DNA of 64,000 nt from Salinarimonas sp. (GCF_040111675.1 NZ_CP157794.1:248001-312000); one strand, 5' to 3'. Shown: positions 36,628 to 47,280, counted from the first letter of the stretch. Notes: a model not told the origin generated them from the letters alone. Numbers and translations are program-made.

Positions 36628-37741
36628 TCGCCTGGAGGATGGCGATGATCCCGGCGGGGCGCAGGCCGATCTGGTTGAGGCCGGCGACGAGGGTCTGGAG
36701 GGACGAGCCCTGGAGGATGGCGAGGCGGCCTTCCTCCTGGGCGACCTCGACGCGGGTGTCGGGGAGGACCACCGTCTGCCCGTCCGAGAAGGGCGCCGGC
36801 TGCGAGGCGACCGGCAATTCGGTGATGCGCACGGTGAGGTTCCCGTGGGTGACGGCCACCGTCGAGATCCGAACGTCCGCGCCGATGACGACGGTGCCGG
36901 TGCGCTCGTCGACGACGACGCGGGCGGGCGTGTCCGGCTGGACGATCAAGTCGCCGATCTCGGCGAGGAAGCGCACGGGGCTCACCTCCGGCGGGTTCAC
37001 CAGGAGCACCGAGCGGTAGTCGCGCTCGTAGGCGCCGCGCCCGCCGAAGCGCGCCTGGGTGTAGACGTTGATGGCGTCGGCGATGCGCACCGCCGTGCGG
37101 AAATCCGGGTTCCTGAGCTCGAGGATCAGCGAGCGCATGTTGCCGAAATGGTCGGGCAGCTCCCGCTCGATCAGCGCGCCGTTCGGCACGCGGCCCGTGG
37201 TCGGCACGCCCTGCGTGACGATCTCGGCCTCGCCGGCGGCGGAGAAGCCGGTGACGGCGACGGGCCCTTGCGCGACGGCGTAGATCTGCCCGTCGGCGCC
37301 CATGAGCGGCGTGATCACGAGCGTGCCGCCGAGCAGCGAGCGCGCGTCTCCCAAGGCCGAGACCGTGACGTCGATGCGCGAGCCGCGCCCGATGAAGGGC
37401 GGCAATTCCGCCGTGACCACGACGGCGGCGACGTTGCGGGCGCGCAGGGAGCTGCCCTGCGTGTTCACGCCCATGCGGTCGAGCATGGAGGCGAGCGACT
37501 GCTCGGTGAAGGGCGCGTTGCGCAGCGTGTCGCCGGTATTGGCGAGCCCCACCACGAGCCCGTAGCCGACGAGCTGGTTCTCGCGCATGCCCTTGAGGGT
37601 GGTGATGTCCTTGATGCGGGTCGCGCCGGAGAGGAAGGCGTCGGCCTGTGCCGTCGTGGGGCTCGCGAGGGCGAGGGCGAGCCCGATGACGAGCGCGCGC
37701 GCGCGCGCGCCGGCGCGCCGCAGGCGGGGGAGGCGGATCAT
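36584..37741 (-). CDS. flgI: Flagellar P-ring protein
   Basis: Forms the P ring in the peptidoglycan layer around the flagellar rod. The 385-residue protein has a signal peptide ([20 protein letters not shown], cleavage after AQA) and the FlgI core: ATRIKDITTLKGMRENQLVGYGLVVGLANTGDTL, SLASMLDRMGVNT, RNVAAVVVTAELPPF and VVDERTGTVVIGADVRISTVAVTHGNLTVRI. Its ATG overlaps the flgA stop by four bases. It is the last gene of this cluster; flgH, often next in other species, is absent from this side. Confidence 0.95.
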   Translation of the reverse strand: MIRLPRLRRAGARARALVIGLALALASPTTAQADAFLSGATRIKDITTLKGMRENQLVGYGLVVGLANTGDTLRNAPFTEQSLASMLDRMGVNTQGSSLRARNVAAVVVTAELPPFIGRGSRIDVTVSALGDARSLLGGTLVITPLMGADGQIYAVAQGPVAVTGFSAAGEAEIVTQGVPTTGRVPNGALIERELPDHFGNMRSLILELRNPDFRTAVRIADAINVYTQARFGGRGAYERDYRSVLLVNPPEVSPVRFLAEIGDLIVQPDTPARVVVDERTGTVVIGADVRISTVAVTHGNLTVRITELPVASQPAPFSDGQTVVLPDTRVEVAQEEGRLAILQGSSLQTLVAGLNQIGLRPAGIIAILQAIKSAGALQADLVIQ

Positions 37742-38211
37742 CGGGCGGCCCCCACCCGCAGGGTGCCGTCCTCGTGGACGGTGCCGACGATCACGAGGCC
37801 CGAATCGAGGTTGCGCGCGCGCACCTGCTCGCCCGCCCCGCCGGATTCGAGCGGGGTGACCAGGGTCGAGATCACGAGGCCGTCGGCCTCGAACACGATC
37901 TGCGTCGTCTCGCCGCGCAGGACGAGCTTGGCGTCCTCCACCGCGTTCTGCGGCACGAGCTGGCCGGGGAGCAGCGTGCGGCGCGCGACCTTGCCGACGA
38001 GGGCGCGCATGTCGTGCACGACCGGCATCCGCCCGGCGCTGCGGGGGAATTCGCGCTCGGCCAAGACCGTCTCCTTGATCGTCTCGCCGGGATAGATGGT
38101 GATGGTCGGCACCGGCATGGTCACGCCGCCGGCGGCGCGCGCGGGAAGCGGGGCGAGGCTCGCGACGAGCGCGAGGGCGGCCGCGGCGAGCGCGGGGAGG
38201 AGGCGGGGCAT
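37738..38211 (-). CDS. flgA: Flagella basal body P-ring formation protein FlgA
   Basis: Periplasmic chaperone for P-ring assembly, 157 residues with a signal peptide (LLPALAAAALALVASLAPLPARAA). The SAF-like core RTLLPGQLVPQNAVEDAKLVLRGETTQIVFEADGLVISTLVTPLESG and the C-terminal VRARNLDSGLVIVGTVHEDGTLRV are typical of FlgA. It lies between flgG (44-base gap) and flgI (4-base overlap), the usual order in Rhizobiales. Confidence 0.93.
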   Translation of the reverse strand: MPRLLPALAAAALALVASLAPLPARAAGGVTMPVPTITIYPGETIKETVLAEREFPRSAGRMPVVHDMRALVGKVARRTLLPGQLVPQNAVEDAKLVLRGETTQIVFEADGLVISTLVTPLESGGAGEQVRARNLDSGLVIVGTVHEDGTLRVGAAR

Positions 38212-38255
38212 CGATCGGGGCTCCGGTCGTCTCGGGAGGGGCGCCTCGGGCGGGA

Positions 38256-39041
38256 TCAGCGGACGTTGGTGACGGTGGCGGCCATCTGGTCGGCGGCCTG
38301 GATCACCTTGGAATTCATCTCGTAGGCGCGCTGGGCCGAGATGAGCTGGGTGATCTCCTTCACCGGATCGACGTTGGACGCCTCGAGATAGCCCTGGTGG
38401 ATCTTGGCGTAGCCGGGATCGGCCGGGACGCCCACCACCGGCTGGCCGGAGGCGACGGTCTCGCGATAGAGGTTGCCGCCCATCGGCTCGAGGCCGGTCT
38501 CGTTGGCGAAGTTGGCGAGGGTCAGCTGGCCGAGCTCCTCCAGCTGCTGCTGGTCCGGCACGCGAGCGAAGACCTGGCCAGACTGGTTGACCACGATCTC
38601 CACCGTGTTCTGCGGCACCAGGATCGCCGGCTCGACGAGAAAGCCCTCGATGGTGACGAGCTGGCCCTCGGCGTTGGTGTTGAACGAGCCGGCGCGGGTG
38701 TAGAGGATCTCGCCCTCGGGGCCCTGCACCTGGAACCAGCCGCGCCCGTCGAGCGCGAGGTCGAGCTTGTTGCCGGTCTGCGAGAGGGCGCCCTGCATGT
38801 GCAGGTTCCGGATCGCGGCGGCGCGCACGCCGAGCCCGAGATTGGCGCCCTCCGGGATCGCCGCCTCGCCGCCGCGCATGGGCACGCCCTGGAGCCGCTC
38901 GGTCTGGTAGAGCAGATCCGTGAACTCGGCCCGCGCCCGCTTGAAGGCGGTGGTGTTGATGTTGGCGATGTTGTTGGCGATGACCTCGACGTTGAGCTGC
39001 TGGGCGTTCATGCCCGTGGCGGCGATGGCGAGCGCTTTCAT
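38256..39041 (-). CDS. flgG: Flagellar distal rod protein
   Basis: Distal rod subunit, 261 residues, exported by the flagellar type III system. N-terminal [40 protein letters not shown] and C-terminal [38 protein letters not shown] are the coiled regions that stack in the rod, and the centre has GRGWFQV and [16 protein letters not shown]. Length equals that of FlgG (about 260) rather than the shorter FlgF. It follows fliE after 14 bases. Confidence 0.95.
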   Translation of the reverse strand: MKALAIAATGMNAQQLNVEVIANNIANINTTAFKRARAEFTDLLYQTERLQGVPMRGGEAAIPEGANLGLGVRAAAIRNLHMQGALSQTGNKLDLALDGRGWFQVQGPEGEILYTRAGSFNTNAEGQLVTIEGFLVEPAILVPQNTVEIVVNQSGQVFARVPDQQQLEELGQLTLANFANETGLEPMGGNLYRETVASGQPVVGVPADPGYAKIHQGYLEASNVDPVKEITQLISAQRAYEMNSKVIQAADQMAATVTNVR

Positions 39042-39055
39042 GGCTGAGATCCTCC

Positions 39056-39400
39056 TCAGATCTGCATCCGGCTGATTTCCTGGTACGCCTGGACCACCTT
39101 GTCGCGGACCGCGATGGCGGTCTGGAGGGTGCGCTCGGCGTTCATCACGGCCTCGACCACCTGCTGGACGGAGGCCTTGCCGTTCATGCCCGCGAGCGAG
39201 GCCGCCTCGGCCTCGCGGACGGCGGTGACGCCCTGGTTCGCGACGTCCGCGAGGACGCTGCCGAAATCGGGCAGCCCGGTGGACGAGGCGGGCGCGATCG
39301 GCCCCGCGGGGGAGCCGGCGGCGAGGCGCTCGGCCGCGCGGGTCGCGGCGGCGCCGCCGGGGCCGACGAGGGAGGAGAGCGAGGAGACGGCGTCGATCAT
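39056..39400 (-). CDS. fliE: Flagellar hook-basal body complex protein FliE
   Basis: Joins the MS ring to the proximal rod. The 114-residue protein ends with the FliE signature: [62 protein letters not shown], where the EIxRMxI terminus is conserved. The N-terminus is variable and low in complexity. The ATG (39400) touches the flgC stop, sharing one base (TGATG), so the two are translationally coupled. Confidence 0.93.
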   Translation of the reverse strand: MIDAVSSLSSLVGPGGAAATRAAERLAAGSPAGPIAPASSTGLPDFGSVLADVANQGVTAVREAEAASLAGMNGKASVQQVVEAVMNAERTLQTAIAVRDKVVQAYQEISRMQI

Positions 39401-39819
39401 CAGGAGCTCCTGAGGAGGTCGATGGTGGCGGCGACCATGCCGCGGGTCTGCTTGATGACGGAGAGGTTGGCCTCGTAGGCGCGGTTCGCCTCGCGCATGT
39501 CGGCCATCTCGACCAACATGTTGACGTTGGGCAGCTTGACCATGCCGTTCTCGTCGGCGGCCGGGTGCGAGGGATCGTACTCGGTACGGAACGCGGCCTC
39601 GTCGGCGCCGACGCCCTCGACCTGGACGAGGCTCGCGCCCGAGGCGCGATCGAGCGCGCTCTCGAAGGTCACGGTCTTGCGCCGATAGGGATCCGCGCCG
39701 GCGGTCTCGCCGGTGGAGTTCGCGTTGGCCAGGTTCTCGGCGATGATGCGCATGCGGGTGGAGAGGGCCTCGAGGCCCGAGCCGGCGATGCGCGAGGCGG
39801 ACGTCAGCGGGTCGATCAT
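39400..39819 (-). CDS. flgC: Flagellar proximal rod protein FlgC
   Basis: Proximal rod subunit, 139 residues. It begins [37 protein letters not shown], has [12 protein letters not shown], and ends [41 protein letters not shown], all standard for FlgC. The frame extends upstream to 40155 through flgB, but that is a shadow; the ATG at 39819 is 2 bases after the flgB stop. Confidence 0.95.
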   Translation of the reverse strand: MIDPLTSASRIAGSGLEALSTRMRIIAENLANANSTGETAGADPYRRKTVTFESALDRASGASLVQVEGVGADEAAFRTEYDPSHPAADENGMVKLPNVNMLVEMADMREANRAYEANLSVIKQTRGMVAATIDLLRSS

Positions 39820-39821
39820 GC

Positions 39822-40202
39822 TCACCCCCGGACCGATTGCAGGATCATGCGGTGGAAGGACTTCACGACGGAGGTCGCGAGCGTGTGCTCGCGGCTGTTG
39901 GAGGAGGCCTTGATCAGCTCCTCCTCGACGCTCACCGAGTTGCCCGAATGCGTGATCGCCCAGCCGTCGCGCGTGCGGGTCTCGGAGACGCGCGGATCGC
40001 CGTCGGGAATCAGGTGGTCGGGGCTGGTCGCGGCCAGCCGCAGATGCGTGCGGTCGAGCACGTCGACGAAGGGCTCGACGTCGCGGGCGCGGAAGCCCGG
40101 CGTGTGGGCGTTCGCCACGTTCTCGGCGATCGTCGCCTGGCGCACGGACAGCCACTCGGACTTGCGCGAGGCGAGGCTGAAGAGATGGATGCCGTCCAGC
40201 AC
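39822..40202 (-). CDS. flgB: Flagellar basal body rod protein FlgB
   Basis: First rod protein and first gene of the flgBC-fliE-flgGAI cluster, 126 residues. The sequence [39 protein letters not shown] is typical of FlgB, as is the C-terminal [29 protein letters not shown]. No ATG stands at the conserved N-terminus; the GTG at 40202 gives VLDGIHLFS and has GGGAG 8 bases upstream, so it is the best start. That GGGAG lies in a potential hairpin. Confidence 0.92.
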   Translation of the reverse strand: MLDGIHLFSLASRKSEWLSVRQATIAENVANAHTPGFRARDVEPFVDVLDRTHLRLAATSPDHLIPDGDPRVSETRTRDGWAITHSGNSVSVEEELIKASSNSREHTLATSVVKSFHRMILQSVRG

Positions 40203-40209
40203 GTGCGGG

Positions 40210-40236
40210 GCTCCCGGTCGTGTTGCGATCGGGAGC
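40210..40236 (-). promoter_or_regulatory. Possible Shine-Dalgarno-masking hairpin before flgB
   Basis: On the minus strand GCTCCCGATC (40236-40227) can pair with GACCGGGAGC (40219-40210) with one mismatch and a 7-base loop. The right arm holds the only plausible flgB ribosome-binding site, GGGAG at 40215-40211, 8 bases before the GTG start. Such a structure could limit translation of the first rod gene. It is inference from complementarity only. Confidence 0.4.
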
Positions 40237-40300
40237 GAGGCTAGGCGGCGTGGCTTGCGCCTGGCTTGCGGGGAGGGCCGGGGCGGGGACGGAGGCCTGG

Positions 40301-40341
40301 GAGCCGGGGGACGGGTCCCGCCGGCCCGCCGCCCCCGGCTC
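40301..40341 (-). terminator. Stem-loop at the end of the radical SAM gene
   Basis: GAGCCGGGGG (40301-40310) and CCCCCGGCTC (40332-40341) are exact reverse complements separated by 21 bases that can fold further. One arm overlaps the stop codon of the radical SAM gene. No T-run follows on the minus strand, so this may act with Rho or merely stabilise the mRNA end. Confidence 0.4.
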
Positions 40342-41578
40342 AGGCGAAGAGCGAGAGCTGGTCCGCGTCGGCGCGCTTGCGCTCGCGGGCCGGCGGCGTG
40401 AACAGGTCCGTGCGCAGGCGCGCGCGGCGCTCGTTCATGCCGAGCCGTTTCGCGGCGGTCTCGAAACGCCGGCCGATCATCCAGGCGTAGGGGCCCTGGC
40501 CCGTCTGCCGCGCGCCCCAGGTCGCGTCGTATTCCTTGCCGCCGCGCGTATCGCGCACCAGCGACAGGACGCGGTCGAGCCGGTCGGGATAATGGTCGAT
40601 GAGCCAGTCCCGCGCGAGATTCTTCAGCTCGTGCGGAAGCCGCAGCAGGACGTAGCCCGCCTCCCGCGCCCCGGCGGCGTGCGCCGCCTCCAGGATGCGC
40701 TCGATCTCGTGGTCGTTGATCGCCGGGACGATCGGCGCGACGAGCACGGTGACCGGGACGCCCTCGTCCGTGAGGCGCTTGATGGCGTCGAGCCGACGTG
40801 CCGGCGAGGCCGCCCGCGGCTCCATCTTCCGCGCCAGGACGGGGTCGAGCGTGGTGAGCGAGATCGCCACCTTGGCGAGGCCGCGCTCGGCCATCGGGCC
40901 GAGGATGTCGATGTCGCGCGTGACGAGATGCGACTTGGTGACGATCCCCACCGGGTGATCGCGCCGGGAGAGGACCTCCAGGATGCCGCGCGTGATGCGG
41001 TAGCGCCGCTCGACGGGCTGGTAGGGATCGGTGTTGGCCCCGAGCGCGATCGCCTTGGGGACGTAGCCCTTGGCGGCGAGCTCGCGCTCGAGCAGCTCGG
41101 CCGCGTTCGGCTTGGCGAAGAGCTTCGTCTCGAAATCGAGCCCGGCGGAGAGGCCGTGATAGGCGTGGGTCGGGCGGGCGAAGCAGTAGAAGCACCCGTG
41201 CTCGCAGCCGCGATAGGGATTGATCGAGCGGTCGAAGCCGATGTCGGGCGAATCGTTCCGCGCGATGATCGTGCGCGGGCGCTCCTCGATCACCTCCGTG
41301 CGCAGCGGACGCGGCTCGTCCTCCTCCTCGCCCGGCATCTCCTCGACGAAGGCCTCGCGCGCGATGCGCTCGAAGCGGCCGGTCTCGTTCGTCGGCGCGC
41401 CGCGGCCGCGGCGCAGGACGTCCGCCAGCGCCTCCGGCCGGCCGGTGTCGCGCAGGAGCGCGCGGCGCTGCAGATCGCGCGCGGAGGGCTCGCGGACGCC
41501 CTCGCGGGGCCCCGGAACGATGACGTGCCGGCGCGGGCTCTCTGCACGTGGCGTTTCGGCGAGCGCGGCAGGGCTCAT
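40340..41578 (-). CDS. PA0069-type radical SAM protein
   Basis: 412-residue radical S-adenosylmethionine enzyme related to spore photoproduct lyase. The cluster motif C-x3-C-x2-C is [18 protein letters not shown], and the family blocks [54 protein letters not shown] and [16 protein letters not shown] are all present. The start ATG at 41578 has GAGGAGG upstream; the longer frame to 41656 has no ribosome-binding site. A LexA-type box stands about 86 bases upstream. The substrate of this group is unknown; nucleic-acid repair is suggested by the relation to SplB. Confidence 0.88.
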   Translation of the reverse strand: MSPAALAETPRAESPRRHVIVPGPREGVREPSARDLQRRALLRDTGRPEALADVLRRGRGAPTNETGRFERIAREAFVEEMPGEEEDEPRPLRTEVIEERPRTIIARNDSPDIGFDRSINPYRGCEHGCFYCFARPTHAYHGLSAGLDFETKLFAKPNAAELLERELAAKGYVPKAIALGANTDPYQPVERRYRITRGILEVLSRRDHPVGIVTKSHLVTRDIDILGPMAERGLAKVAISLTTLDPVLARKMEPRAASPARRLDAIKRLTDEGVPVTVLVAPIVPAINDHEIERILEAAHAAGAREAGYVLLRLPHELKNLARDWLIDHYPDRLDRVLSLVRDTRGGKEYDATWGARQTGQGPYAWMIGRRFETAAKRLGMNERRARLRTDLFTPPARERKRADADQLSLFA

Positions 41579-41663
41579 GACGACCTCCTCGGAAATCCCG
41601 TCGTGACGTGACGACCGGCGGTGGAACGACGCGTACCGTCTTTGTTCTTGTTCCATACGTTAT

Positions 41664-41678
41664 GAACGAATGCGGAAC
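41664..41678. promoter_or_regulatory. Candidate LexA (SOS) box
   Basis: GAAC-N7-GAAC (41664-41678; on the other strand GTTC-N7-GTTC) is the direct-repeat operator reported for alphaproteobacterial LexA. It lies between the divergent radical SAM gene (start 41578, minus strand) and the glycosyltransferase-like gene (start 41815). The AT-richer surroundings at 41640-41700 look like a promoter. Binding by LexA is inferred from the match to the consensus only. Confidence 0.55.
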
Positions 41679-41814
41679 ATTGCAAGCCCCTTTTTCGAAT
41701 CCGCGATCCGGATGCGCTTCGCGGCCGATACCCGCACCGATGTCGCCTCCGCAGGCCGCCTGTCGCGGACCCGCGGCCTACCCGCCCGCCCGAGGCCGCG
41801 CTATACACGCCGCC

Positions 41815-42315
41815 ATGATCACGGCCCTCATCCGCGCGGGCGACGACCCGCGTCCCCTCGCCGCCACGATCTCCGCCCTCGTCGCCGGCGTCGCCGACGG
41901 CGTGATCGGGGATGCCGTGGTGATCGCCCCCGCCCGCGCGGCGGCGATCGAGGCGCTCGCCGACGCCGCCGGTGCGGAGCTCGTGATCGCCGGGGCCGGC
42001 GAGGATCCCTGGCGCGTCGGCGCCCGCGCGGCGCGGCGGGACTGGCTGTTCTGCCTCGATGCCGGCGACGTGCCCCTCGACGGCTGGGCGCGGGCGGTCG
42101 AGCGTTTCGCCACGGCCGCGCCCGCCCCGGCGCCGCCCGCCATGGCCCGCCTGCACCGGCGCGTGGAGGGGCTCGGGCCGCGCCTGCGCGAGGCCTTGCG
42201 CGCCCGCACCCCCCGCATCCGCGCGGGCGACCTCGTCCATGTCGGCCATCTGAAGCCGGGCGCCCGCCCGAAGGTCGTTCGCCTCCCGGCGAGCGTGACG
42301 CGGGAGGAAGGCTAG
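41815..42315 (+). CDS. Small glycosyltransferase-like protein
   Basis: 166-residue protein resembling the N-terminal half of family 2 glycosyltransferases: MITALIRAGDDPRPLAATISALVAGVADGVIGDAVVIAP gives the first beta-alpha-beta unit, and RDWLFCLDAGDVPLDGWARAVERF occupies the place of the D-x-D region, here LDAGD. The remainder is too short for a complete GT-A enzyme, so activity is doubtful. Proteins like this stand beside moaB in other Hyphomicrobiales as far as I recall. The 3' end overlaps moaB by four bases. Confidence 0.6.
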   Translation: MITALIRAGDDPRPLAATISALVAGVADGVIGDAVVIAPARAAAIEALADAAGAELVIAGAGEDPWRVGARAARRDWLFCLDAGDVPLDGWARAVERFATAAPAPAPPAMARLHRRVEGLGPRLREALRARTPRIRAGDLVHVGHLKPGARPKVVRLPASVTREEG

Positions 42316-42863
42316 GACCTCAGCTTCCCGCGCTTCAGGTGCTCGTCGAGCCGGGGCATGATCTCGACGAAGTTGCAGGGCCGATGGCGATAGTCGAGCT
42401 GGGGCTGGAGGATGCCGTCCCAGGCGTCCTTGCAGGCGCCGGGCGAGCCCGGCAGCACGAACACGTAGGTCGCGCCCGCGACGCCGGCGGTGGCGCGCGA
42501 CTGCAGCGTGGAGGTGCCGATCTTGTCGTAGCTGATGCGGTGGAACACCGCCGAGAAGCCCTCCATGCGCTTCTCGAAGAGCGGCTCGATCGCCTCGGGC
42601 GTGACGTCGCGGCCGGTGAAGCCGGTGCCGCCCGTGGTGACGATCACGTCGACGCCCGGGTCGGCGATCCAGCCCTGCACGCGCGCGCGGACCTCGGCCA
42701 CCTCGTCCTTGACGATCGCCCGATCCGCCAGAACGTGTCCCGCCGCCTCGATGCGCGCGGCGAGCGTATCGCCGGAGCGGTCCTGCGCGAGTTCCCGGGT
42801 GTCGGAGACGGTGAGCACCGCGATCCGCACGGGGACGAAGGGAAGGCTGTCGTCGATGGGCAT
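42312..42863 (-). CDS. moaB: Molybdenum cofactor biosynthesis protein B
   Basis: Molybdopterin adenylyltransferase-type protein (MoaB/MogA family), 183 residues. The conserved blocks are RIAVLTVSDTRELAQDRSGDTLAARIEAAGH, VDVIVTTGGTGFTGRDVTPEAIEPLFEKRMEGFSAVFHRISYDKIGTSTLQSRATAG and VFVLPGSPGACKDAWDGIL; TTGGTG is the nucleotide-binding loop. The ATG is at 42863. It converges with the glycosyltransferase-like gene and follows nothing obviously related to molybdenum within the window. Confidence 0.93.
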   Translation of the reverse strand: MPIDDSLPFVPVRIAVLTVSDTRELAQDRSGDTLAARIEAAGHVLADRAIVKDEVAEVRARVQGWIADPGVDVIVTTGGTGFTGRDVTPEAIEPLFEKRMEGFSAVFHRISYDKIGTSTLQSRATAGVAGATYVFVLPGSPGACKDAWDGILQPQLDYRHRPCNFVEIMPRLDEHLKRGKLRS

Positions 42864-42918
42864 GGTCGGTCTCCGGCGGGGCGCGCGGCCTGCAGATGGC
42901 CACGCCCCGCGCCCGATT

Positions 42919-43968
42919 TCAAGGAAGGGCGCGCCCGGTCTGCGGGTCGAAGCCGAGCCGCGCCTTGTTGAGCTCCCGCAGGCGCGCGAGCACGTCGACG
43001 CCGATCTGGTCGTGCAGGTGGAGGAGGTCGACGAGGACCCAGTTCTCGCGGATCAGCCCGTCCTCCATGCGCCAGAAATCGAGGCTGCGCAGGGTGATCT
43101 CGGCGCCCGTGGGCGGCAGCCCGAGCCAGCCGCCGCCGGTGAGCGTCTGGCGCATGTTCGGCCAGCCGGTGACGGCGGCGTAGGGGCCGTCCCCGAAGAA
43201 GTGGTGCGTCGTCCCCTCCGGGCGCCGCCCGCGATCGGGCATGGCGGCGAGGAAGGGGATCTGGTGGAAGGCGCGAAAGCCGCGCACGCCTCGCGCCGTG
43301 CCGATCCCGGCGGGGCCGTACCAGGTGAAGCGCGGGTGCCAGTAGCGCTCGAGCTCCATCACCTCCGGCCCGCCTTCGGCCGGGTGGCGGATCATGGCGG
43401 CGAGCATCGCCACGACGTGCGCCCGCGACGCCTCGCTCGCCTCGGGGTCGTAGGGCCCCGGCGCGAGCCCGTCCTGCGTCGCCGGCGCCGGCGCGCGCCG
43501 GTCCGCGCCGAGGCCCGGCGCCAACGGCCAGGCGTTCGCCTGCATCATCAATTCGGGCAGATCCCAGACCGCCTGCATCTCGACGACGCGCCCCTCCACG
43601 AACCGGTAGAACTCGTGGAACCGGAAGGACGCGAGATGCCCGGTCGGCGGGATGTCGAGGAAGGGCCGCGCGAACGTGCCGCAATAATCCCCCGCGCAGC
43701 CGACCCAGTCCTCCCCCTCCGGCGTCGGCCCCGCGACGACGATGTAGTCCCGCCGCTCCAGATCGGGGAAGGCGGCGAGGAGCGGCGCATAGGCCGCCTC
43801 GTAGAGCGCCTCCGGCCCGGCGCGATCCCCGAACGGATGGCACAGCCGCACCCGGGCGTCGGGCGCGAAGAGCCCCTCCAGCGCCGCGCGCACGGGCGCC
43901 TCCGCGAAGTCGCGCATGGCGCGGCGCAGGGGGGCGAGGAGGGCCTTGTGGCGGGTGGGGAGGTCCAT
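42919..43968 (-). CDS. Protein with two SnoaL-like domains
   Basis: 349-residue protein made of two NTF2/SnoaL-like halves. The first (residues about 15-160) has ALEGLFAPDARVRLCHPFGDRAGPEALYEAAYAPLLAAFPDLERRDYIVVAG and FRFHEFYRFVEGRVVEMQAVWDLPELM; the second (about 185-345) has ELERYWHPRFTWYGPAGIGTARGVRGFRAFHQIPFLAAMPDR and FWRMEDGLIRENWVLVDLLHLHDQIG. SnoaL-type folds include polyketide cyclases and many small-molecule isomerases; the substrate is unknown. A low-GC 294-base gap separates it from the divergent nuclease-like gene. Confidence 0.82.
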   Translation of the reverse strand: MDLPTRHKALLAPLRRAMRDFAEAPVRAALEGLFAPDARVRLCHPFGDRAGPEALYEAAYAPLLAAFPDLERRDYIVVAGPTPEGEDWVGCAGDYCGTFARPFLDIPPTGHLASFRFHEFYRFVEGRVVEMQAVWDLPELMMQANAWPLAPGLGADRRAPAPATQDGLAPGPYDPEASEASRAHVVAMLAAMIRHPAEGGPEVMELERYWHPRFTWYGPAGIGTARGVRGFRAFHQIPFLAAMPDRGRRPEGTTHHFFGDGPYAAVTGWPNMRQTLTGGGWLGLPPTGAEITLRSLDFWRMEDGLIRENWVLVDLLHLHDQIGVDVLARLRELNKARLGFDPQTGRALP

Positions 43969-44262
43969 CGGGGGCCTCGTTGGTGAAGGCGGCATGCGTG
44001 CGCGTGTGGGTGTAGCCGAACGCCATTCAAGGGCCGAGCGCAACAGGAAAAGACGCTTCCTCGTCCAGGTTACGACGGGCGTCTCACGTCGCCCAGGCCT
44101 TCGCGCCGCCGCGCCTTCGCTTGCTCCGCTGCCCGGTAGACAGAGGCGTCGACGACGGCCCGGCCGCAGTTCCACAGAGACCGTGCGGCGATCTCTGGCT
44201 TGCCTTCTTCTAGATGCGCGCAGCAGATTACGAAGTAAGGGAGCTGCGTTTCGAGGGAAGCC
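43969..44262. other. Intergenic region with a possible small antisense ORF
   Basis: 294 bases between the SnoaL-like gene and the PD-(D/E)XK-like gene, which are divergent. The minus strand holds a 64-codon frame (44070-44264) beginning MASLETQLPYFVICCAHLEE, with protein-like composition, whose ATG overlaps the plus-strand start (CCATGG). It has no ribosome-binding site on its own strand, so I do not call it a gene. No RNA or repeat was recognised. Confidence 0.45.
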
Positions 44263-45228
44263 ATGGCGGACGAAGACGTGTGTGCGATCCACCGTTTCGA
44301 AGAGCGCGACATCGATCTCCTCCTGGCCGAGGAGCTCAGGGTGCAGCCCGCGTTCGCGTCCTGGTTCGCGTCGCAGGCGCTGACGGGGCTGTCGCTTCGG
44401 GTACCCGCATGCAGGACACGGGTGTCCATCGTCTCCGATTCCAGCGAGGCCGACGTGATCGCGTGCTTCGAGGTCCATGGAGGCGGTATCTTCCGCATCT
44501 ACATCGAGGACAAGATCAGCGCGGGAATGATGCCCCTTCAGCTCGAACGATATCTCGCCCGCGCAGAGGCGGACCGAGGCCGCGGAGAGATCGTCGGGTA
44601 TGCGGTCGTCCTGTTCGCACCTCTGACGTATGCGGCCGCGATTCCCGAACGGGTCGCTCGAATTTCGTTCGAGGCCGCAGCGGCCGCCCTGCGGCGCCTG
44701 TGCGGAGACGCTCGATCTCGCTACCGCGCCTCCTTTCTCGAGCGCGCCGCCCTCGGACGCCTGGCGCAGGAGACTCGATTGCTCGAAGCGGAGCCTTACT
44801 TGGTCGAATGGTGGGACGCGGTCTACGCGATGCTGGACCGTGAATTCGCCGGGTTCTTCATCGCTCCGAAGGTGCGCTATCCGCGGAGCGTCTTCATCGC
44901 TCCGCGGACGGCAGGAATGCCTGACTACATTCGCGTCGATCTCAAGGGTCACAAGGGAGAGGTCGACCTCGCGTTCAAGAACGTCCCCTTTCAAGATCTG
45001 GCAGCGGCGCTCGCCGGCAAATCGGCCCCGGGCGTCCTCGTCGAGAACGAGAAGTCGGCGGCGATCCGCATCGGCGGCCTAGCACCGTTTCGTCTCGCCG
45101 ACGGCGCCGAGGTGATTGAGACGAACGTTCGCGAAGCGTACGCGGCCGCCCGGGATCTCCTCCTGTTCTGGAGGGCGCACCGACACGTGTTCGACGAGCT
45201 GTCGCCGGAACGCGCGCCCGCGTCTTAG
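44263..45228 (+). CDS. PD-(D/E)XK nuclease-like protein
   Basis: 321-residue protein with the core of a PD-(D/E)XK nuclease: D64 (SEADVIACFEVHG), then E82-D-K84 in FRIYIEDKISAG, then Q93-x3-Y97 in PLQLERYLARAE, the order and spacing of this superfamily (PDDEXK_4-like). The C-terminal 150 residues have no family I recognise. GAGGG precedes the ATG. Codon use is less GC-biased than in its neighbours and no partner gene (methylase, helicase or toxin) is adjacent, which suggests a horizontally acquired orphan. Confidence 0.7.
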   Translation: MADEDVCAIHRFEERDIDLLLAEELRVQPAFASWFASQALTGLSLRVPACRTRVSIVSDSSEADVIACFEVHGGGIFRIYIEDKISAGMMPLQLERYLARAEADRGRGEIVGYAVVLFAPLTYAAAIPERVARISFEAAAAALRRLCGDARSRYRASFLERAALGRLAQETRLLEAEPYLVEWWDAVYAMLDREFAGFFIAPKVRYPRSVFIAPRTAGMPDYIRVDLKGHKGEVDLAFKNVPFQDLAAALAGKSAPGVLVENEKSAAIRIGGLAPFRLADGAEVIETNVREAYAAARDLLLFWRAHRHVFDELSPERAPAS

Positions 45229-45321
45229 AAGCGGGCAAGCGCCTCCGCGCGAACCCCGCCCGCCGTGGCGAGACGGGACACCCCCAGCAGGCTGCCGCGC
45301 CCGCGACGCCCGCCCCTCACC

Positions 45322-47280
<1,959 letters not shown>

